DNA from: an uncultured Oscillospiraceae bacterium
GTDB taxonomy: Bacteria; Bacillota; Clostridia; Oscillospirales; Oscillospiraceae
Reading direction: 5' to 3'
Assembly: GCA_904398675.1 (NCBI GenBank)
Contig: CAJFPI010000268.1
Location: forward strand, 1-9,753
DNA: 9,753 bases
The position numbers and the translations under genes are program-made. The notes below the pieces were generated by a model. The model saw only the letters and a program-made list of their open reading frames with translations, made no database searches and was not told the origin of the DNA. Shown here one piece after another: positions 5,786-9,753 of this stretch (the stretch's first letter is position 1; each line of letters opens with the position of its first letter).

Positions 5786-7402
5786 TCAACGTTCATATAC
5801 CACCTCACCCTCTACCATTGTCATCATAACCCGGGTATCAAACAACTCTTCCAGTGGCTGAGTGTAAATATCATGATCCAGCACCACCAGATCTGCAAAT
5901 TTCCCCACCGTCAGGGTGCCATACCGTGCCTCATCATAGGAAGCATAGGCCGCCTCTTTGGTGAACATCTCCACAGCCTCGTCCAGAGTTACTCCGTTTT
6001 CCGGATACCACTCAGCCCCATTCCGGCTGTCCCGCCGGGTGACCGCATAATAGAGATTGGGCAGCACATCCATGGGCTCCACGGGACAGTCTGAACCGCC
6101 GCACATGTGGACACCGAGCTCCTCGTACCGGCGCCAGTTATAGCTCTGCCGTCCCAGCTCCGGCCCTACGCAGTCATCCACGACTTTGGAGTCGGCCTTA
6201 AGGAAGACCGGCTGCACATAGGCCACCAGATTCATCTCTTTGAAGCGGTCCTGTTGCCGCTCGTCCATGATCTGACAGTGAATGATCCCGTTGCGGCGAT
6301 CCGCGTGGGGGAATTCCCGGGAAACCCGGTCGATTGTGTTCAGCATCTGCTCCAAAGCGGCATCCCCAATGCAGTGGGCTACCAGGTGGAATCCGTTGGT
6401 ATAGGCCAGCTTTGCCAGCTCATACAGCTCTTCATCCTGAAACAGAAGCAGCCCCTTGGTTCCCGGATCATTCAGGTAAGGTTTCCGCATGGCCGCCGAA
6501 TGCGAGCCCAGCGAGCCGTCACACAGGAACTTGATGGGGCCAAATTTGAAGCGGCCTATGGTATCATTGGCCCGATAGCCCATGTCCAAGAAACGCTGGA
6601 GCTGTTCCAGCCTGCGGAAACGGATCTGCTCGTTGACCCGGATGGGCAGCCTGCCCTCCTCGTTCAGTTCTCGATATGCCTGGAGCACACCCTCCAAGTC
6701 ATCGTCGGCAATCAGGTTGAAGTCATCGCTGTGTACCTGTACAATTCCCTTAGAGGCGGCCTCGCGGCACGCGTCCTCCAGCAGATCCTTGATCTCTGAA
6801 ACCGTGTACCGCTCCCAGCAGCTCTGCACACACATGGCGGTATTTTCCCGCACATAGCCATTCGGAAGCCCATCCGGGCCGAAGTCCATGGTCTGCTTGG
6901 TGGTGTCCGCCCGCTCGTCCCAGAGCCCGGCCAGCTGGAGTGCCTTGGTATTCAGGCAGACAATATGGCCGCAAGCCCGTTGCAGACATATGGGTACATC
7001 TTCCGCAATGGCATCTAGATCATGGCGGTCAGGAATTTTGTTGGTGTCCGTCCAGTTGTCCTGATTGAAGTTGCAGCCCACAATCCATCGATGATTTGCC
7101 CGGGCTTGCGCTACAACTGCCTGGCATAGCTGTACAGACTCCGAATAGGTCGTAGTATTCACCAGGTCAATGCGCCGCTTAAAGGTAGCATAGAACAGGA
7201 GGTGCAGGTGGGTGTCAGAAAATCCGGGTAGTATTAGTTTCCCCTCCAGATTAATCAGCCTGGTATGAGCCTCCTTGAGAGCCAGGATTTCCTCATCGCT
7301 GCCCAGCCGGAGGACCACACCGTTCTTAATCGCTATCGCAGAGGCTTGCGGATAGGCTTTGTCCATGGTTCGGATAATGCCATTGTAAAAAATAGTATCC
7401 AT
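5786..7402 (-). CDS. YtcJ-like metal-dependent amidohydrolase
   Basis: A 538-residue amidohydrolase-superfamily protein (Amidohydro_3/YtcJ type), cytosolic, with a small beta-sandwich at both ends (about 1-58 and 500-538) around a TIM barrel. Metal and active-site residues are in place: His65 and His67 in FSDTHLHL, Lys291 in IKFLCDGSLGSHS, His343 in VAHCIGDAA, His375 in IIHCQ and Asp438 in GSDCPVEP. The end, GKFADLVVLDHD followed by VEGEVVYER, is typical. The length is normal for YtcJ proteins, most of which have no proven substrate; they hydrolyse amide or similar bonds. On the minus strand AAGGTG lies seven bases before ATG at 7402. It is the last gene after BrnQ-like carrier and ureohydrolase, 128 bases behind the latter, with a dyad between them. 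The gene looks intact, and its role in nitrogen compound breakdown is inferred from neighbours. Confidence 0.87.
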   Translation of the reverse strand: MDTIFYNGIIRTMDKAYPQASAIAIKNGVVLRLGSDEEILALKEAHTRLINLEGKLILPGFSDTHLHLLFYATFKRRIDLVNTTTYSESVQLCQAVVAQARANHRWIVGCNFNQDNWTDTNKIPDRHDLDAIAEDVPICLQRACGHIVCLNTKALQLAGLWDERADTTKQTMDFGPDGLPNGYVRENTAMCVQSCWERYTVSEIKDLLEDACREAASKGIVQVHSDDFNLIADDDLEGVLQAYRELNEEGRLPIRVNEQIRFRRLEQLQRFLDMGYRANDTIGRFKFGPIKFLCDGSLGSHSAAMRKPYLNDPGTKGLLLFQDEELYELAKLAYTNGFHLVAHCIGDAALEQMLNTIDRVSREFPHADRRNGIIHCQIMDERQQDRFKEMNLVAYVQPVFLKADSKVVDDCVGPELGRQSYNWRRYEELGVHMCGGSDCPVEPMDVLPNLYYAVTRRDSRNGAEWYPENGVTLDEAVEMFTKEAAYASYDEARYGTLTVGKFADLVVLDHDIYTQPLEELFDTRVMMTMVEGEVVYER

Positions 7403-7457
7403 CTTGTCACACCTTATCTCAAGTCCCTTATTCTCTCAGGGATTCACTTAGAAGCTG

Positions 7458-7497
7458 CCATCAGACCGTCCATATTCAACTATGAACGGCCTGATGG
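7458..7497 (-). promoter_or_regulatory. 40-bp imperfect dyad upstream of the amidohydrolase
   Basis: On the plus strand CCATCAG (7458-7464) and CCGT (7466-7469) mirror ACGG (7486-7489) and CTGATGG (7491-7497), with an ATA/TAT pair nearer the centre and the loop TTCAAC. It stands 33 bases after the ureohydrolase stop and 55 bases before the amidohydrolase start, in transcription direction. Neither side has a T run, so a simple terminator is unlikely; an operator or an intercistronic mRNA hairpin fits better. A shorter stem, TCCCT/AGGGA (7424-7442), follows toward the start codon. Confidence 0.45.
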
Positions 7498-7530
7498 TAT
7501 TTACACTATATACTAGTCTTTATATTTTAT

Positions 7531-8466
7531 TTATAGCTCAGGAATTTCTTTCCAATTCTCGAGTATGTTTCCAAGTACCCTCGAGGCATTGTAGTATGTA
7601 ATTTCATGCCCTTCCCTCTCAGATTCAAAGCATACATCCATAAATGATACGACAGCCACTTTACCAGTTGCCATGACATCTTTGACGTTGCGTATCACAG
7701 CCTCTGGAGTTTGTCCCCCAGGTCCAAGAGGGAACCTAAATGCGGGCACGTATTTGCTCTGCATGATGTCCACGTCGATATGAAGGACAATCGCATCCAC
7801 TCTGTCCGCCAGATCCTTGATCCGCCCAGTCCAAAGCTCCCTGTCGTTGAATCCCCGCTCGTCGATAATTTTGAGGCCCGCCCTCGCTATGTTGTAGTCA
7901 TCGGAATAGGCTCTCCCGTGGTAATCCGTCAGGATGAAGTTTTCCGCCTGAATTGGTTCCGTGATCCCGCTAATTTCGCGCCACTGGTCTAGATCCAGGC
8001 CGAGAATGGCGGACACTGTACATCCCGCAATAATATGGGATCTGCTCATGTCAGAGGTTTCCATATCCCCGTGGGCATCCATGTACACGACGCCGATTTT
8101 CTTGCCCTTTTTCATGGACTGCTGCAGGCCGCCAATGATGCCGGTCACGAAATTGCAGAATCCGCCCGCCACCAGGAGTCCGGTTCCGGGCTTGATGGCC
8201 TTTTTGCTGGCCTCATAGAAACTTTTGGAATATTCCAGATACGGCTCGAGCCCTTCATAGTCCTCATGCCGGACCTCGGTGATCTCGAAGGGGACGCCCG
8301 CCTTGTGGTACAGGCCGCACGTGTGGTAATAGTCCGTCTCCCGCGGGCCATTGATGTACATGACCTCCGACTCGATAACGGTCTCGCCCTCCGCATTGAG
8401 GTCAATGCTCCATCCGTACTGATCCAGCGCAGTTTCGATAACCTCCAGTTTTTCCAGCTTCGCCAT
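7531..8466 (-). CDS. Arginase/agmatinase-superfamily protein with variant metal site
   Basis: A 311-residue ureohydrolase-fold protein, the usual length for arginase, agmatinase and formiminoglutamase. Known members hydrolyse guanidino or formimino compounds to urea or formamide plus an amine at a binuclear Mn (sometimes Ni) centre. Seen here: DAHGD at 130-134 (Asp130, His132, Asp134), IDVD at 230-233 (Asp231, Asp233), and GGQTPE at 250-255, matching the family's (T)PE(P)GG region. The first motif, normally GGDHS, reads GGFCN (101-105), so the usual first metal-binding His is replaced by Cys104 and the Asp by Phe. Metal content and reaction are therefore uncertain. The start is ATG at 8466, with AAAGGAG seven bases upstream on the minus strand. 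It follows the BrnQ-like carrier by 48 bases, so it is probably in one operon with it, and precedes the amidohydrolase. Substrate is unknown. Confidence 0.85.
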   Translation of the reverse strand: MAKLEKLEVIETALDQYGWSIDLNAEGETVIESEVMYINGPRETDYYHTCGLYHKAGVPFEITEVRHEDYEGLEPYLEYSKSFYEASKKAIKPGTGLLVAGGFCNFVTGIIGGLQQSMKKGKKIGVVYMDAHGDMETSDMSRSHIIAGCTVSAILGLDLDQWREISGITEPIQAENFILTDYHGRAYSDDYNIARAGLKIIDERGFNDRELWTGRIKDLADRVDAIVLHIDVDIMQSKYVPAFRFPLGPGGQTPEAVIRNVKDVMATGKVAVVSFMDVCFESEREGHEITYYNASRVLGNILENWKEIPEL

Positions 8467-8489
8467 AACGATTCTCCTTTCAACTGTAT

Positions 8490-8503
8490 TTGCAGGCCTT
8501 CCT
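8490..8503 (-). other. Small intercistronic hairpin
   Basis: GCAGG and CCTGC form a 5-bp stem with a four-base loop in the 48-base gap between the carrier and the ureohydrolase genes. There is no T run, so readthrough into the ureohydrolase gene is expected. Confidence 0.25.
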
Positions 8504-8514
8504 GCGCACCTGAT

Positions 8515-9753
8515 TTATTCTTTTGCCTCTAACACGTCCTCCGTGTAGTACTGCCGTGGACGGTTTCTGCATACGATGCCGCCGATCACCATGGCAATCA
8601 CCGACGGGACCACCCAAGTGAAGCCATAGCTGTAGAAGGGAATATAGGACAGGATCGTCCCGATAAAGGAGAGACCTGGGAAAATATAATAGATGCCTTC
8701 CAGTGCGCCGATAACCAGTGCCGTAAACACGCCGCCTTTATAGAGACCGTCATTGGGCACTATCTTGTCAAGCAGGCCCAGGATAGTCAGCACAATAAAG
8801 GGTGGATAAAGGGTCAGGAAGATCGGCGTGACATAGTCGATGATGCTGGATACGCCCAGAGTGGCGATTAGTCCACATACCACGCAGGTAATGACAAGCA
8901 TCATCTTGTAGCCGATGCGGCCCTTGCAGAGGCCGCTGAACAGGTCGGCGATCGTGGCTGCCATGGTGATAGCCGTGGTCAGGCATGCCAGCGCCACGGC
9001 TATGCCGAAGCAGGCTAGGCCGAATTTGCCCATGATCAGGTTAATGAGGCCAGAGAGCAACACCGTCTGCGCAGTCCCCTGGGGATAGATCGAGGAGCCG
9101 GTGGCGCCGATATATGTCAGGCAGACGTAGATGCAGGACATGATGGCAATGCAGACCAGACAGGCAATGGTAATGCCGCGCTTTTCCAGTTTAGGGCCAT
9201 ACCCTTTGGCCCGCATAGAGTAAATAAAGATATTTGCGCACATCAAACCAAGAAGCAGATCACCGATGGCGTAACCCTGGAGCATCGCCGAGGTAAAGGG
9301 ATTATCGACCTGGGGCTCAATCGGCTCTCCCACCGGGCTGGCGATGCCCTTGATCAAGACAATTGCCAGCATGATGATCAGCAACGGGGTGAGATATTTC
9401 CCCAGTTTGTCCACAATCGAGTCTTTGTCCTTGGCAAAGAAAAACACCAGGACAAAAAACACGATCACTGTCACCCAGATAGAGACGTTAGGGAACAGGT
9501 TCACCACGCCCAGCTCATGGGTGGTTGCGCCGCACCGAGGCACTGACGAGCCGACGCCAATAAACAGCCATCCCAAGATAGACATTGCGTTATACAATTT
9601 GCGGTGAGCGTGGATCATCAGCCCTTGTGAGCCGTTTCCCGCATTGTTGACCGCCAGAATTGAGAGTACTGGAAAGATGATAGCCGAAAGGAGCAGGCCC
9701 AGGGCACCCATCACCCATGCGGAACCGGATTCCAGCCCTACGGCCGGGGGAAA
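8515..9753 (-). CDS. brnQ: Branched-chain amino acid carrier, LIVCS family (5' end outside window)
   Basis: A polytopic membrane protein of the LIVCS family, which imports Leu, Ile or Val with Na+ or H+. The frame stays open to the window edge: residues before the apparent GTG/ATG starts at 9714 and 9711 read FPPAVGLESGSAW, the conserved end of the first helix (family form NLIFPPALGLxAG). Both internal starts are therefore rejected, and roughly 25-30 N-terminal residues lie beyond 9753. A second family motif, VPRCGATTHELGV, corresponds to the usual PRTAATTFE segment, with Cys in place of Thr. About 412 residues are present, with many hydrophobic segments and a charged tail, RNRPRQYYTEDVLEAKE. 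It is the first visible gene of the minus-strand set. Substrate may differ from branched-chain amino acids, since family members vary. Confidence 0.87.
   Translation of the reverse strand, partial: FPPAVGLESGSAWVMGALGLLLSAIIFPVLSILAVNNAGNGSQGLMIHAHRKLYNAMSILGWLFIGVGSSVPRCGATTHELGVVNLFPNVSIWVTVIVFFVLVFFFAKDKDSIVDKLGKYLTPLLIIMLAIVLIKGIASPVGEPIEPQVDNPFTSAMLQGYAIGDLLLGLMCANIFIYSMRAKGYGPKLEKRGITIACLVCIAIMSCIYVCLTYIGATGSSIYPQGTAQTVLLSGLINLIMGKFGLACFGIAVALACLTTAITMAATIADLFSGLCKGRIGYKMMLVITCVVCGLIATLGVSSIIDYVTPIFLTLYPPFIVLTILGLLDKIVPNDGLYKGGVFTALVIGALEGIYYIFPGLSFIGTILSYIPFYSYGFTWVVPSVIAMVIGGIVCRNRPRQYYTEDVLEAKE

Noticed and set aside
6107..6799. A 230-codon forward frame opposite the amidohydrolase
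   Set aside because: It lies fully within a gene with complete catalytic motifs on the other strand and has no ribosome site or recognisable product.
9709..9714. GTG 9714 or ATG 9711 as the start of the BrnQ-like gene
   Set aside because: The frame stays open upstream and encodes the conserved FPPAVGL segment, so the gene runs past the window edge.
1..9753. CRISPR array, tRNA, rRNA or defence genes
   Set aside because: I saw no regularly spaced direct repeats, no tRNA- or rRNA-like sequence and no defence-family motifs.

Overview
The window looks like chromosome from an anaerobic Bacillota/Clostridia gut-type bacterium, possibly Oscillospiraceae-like. This is inferred from strong AGGAGG-type ribosome sites, a TTG start, and the style of the proteins: a LIVCS/BrnQ carrier, an APC permease and a CoA-disulfide-reductase-like flavoprotein fused to rhodanese. 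No rRNA, tRNA or other taxonomic marker is present, so the assignment is loose.

Layout. Left arm, + strand: a nitrilase-superfamily carbon-nitrogen hydrolase whose 5' end is frame-disrupted (body 145-912); a 257-base gap with two inverted repeats, one able to fold in two exclusive ways; an isochorismatase-like cysteine hydrolase (1170-1685); a gene-free stretch holding a 164-bp element with 19-bp terminal inverted repeats (1905-2068); an APC-family permease (2118-3446) whose best ribosome site and ATG lie one base out of frame across an A7/G5 run; and an FAD/NAD(P)H disulfide-reductase-type enzyme with a C-terminal rhodanese domain (3565-5253). Middle: 532 gene-free bases with a strong hairpin, a palindrome and a decayed IS5-type transposase C-terminus. 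Right arm, - strand, read from the right edge: a BrnQ-like branched-chain amino acid carrier (N-terminus beyond the edge), an arginase/agmatinase-superfamily protein, and a YtcJ-like metal amidohydrolase. The two arms converge on the gene-free middle.

How the genes may work together. Four enzymes from four unrelated C-N or amide hydrolase superfamilies sit with two amino-acid-type transporters. The simplest inference is a scavenging region for amino acid, amide, carbamoyl or guanidino compounds. No substrate can be read from the sequence, and the two arms may be independent units. The permease-flavoprotein block is visibly richer in G+C than the DNA on either side and is bordered by mobile-element-like remnants, so it may have a separate history.

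Most notable observations: the ureohydrolase lacks the usual first metal-binding His (GGFCN instead of GGDHS); the flavoprotein lacks the Tyr pair of the YYPG motif; two genes have broken or shifted 5' frames; and there is a MITE-like element directly upstream of the permease. I did not find a clearly new defence or mobile system.
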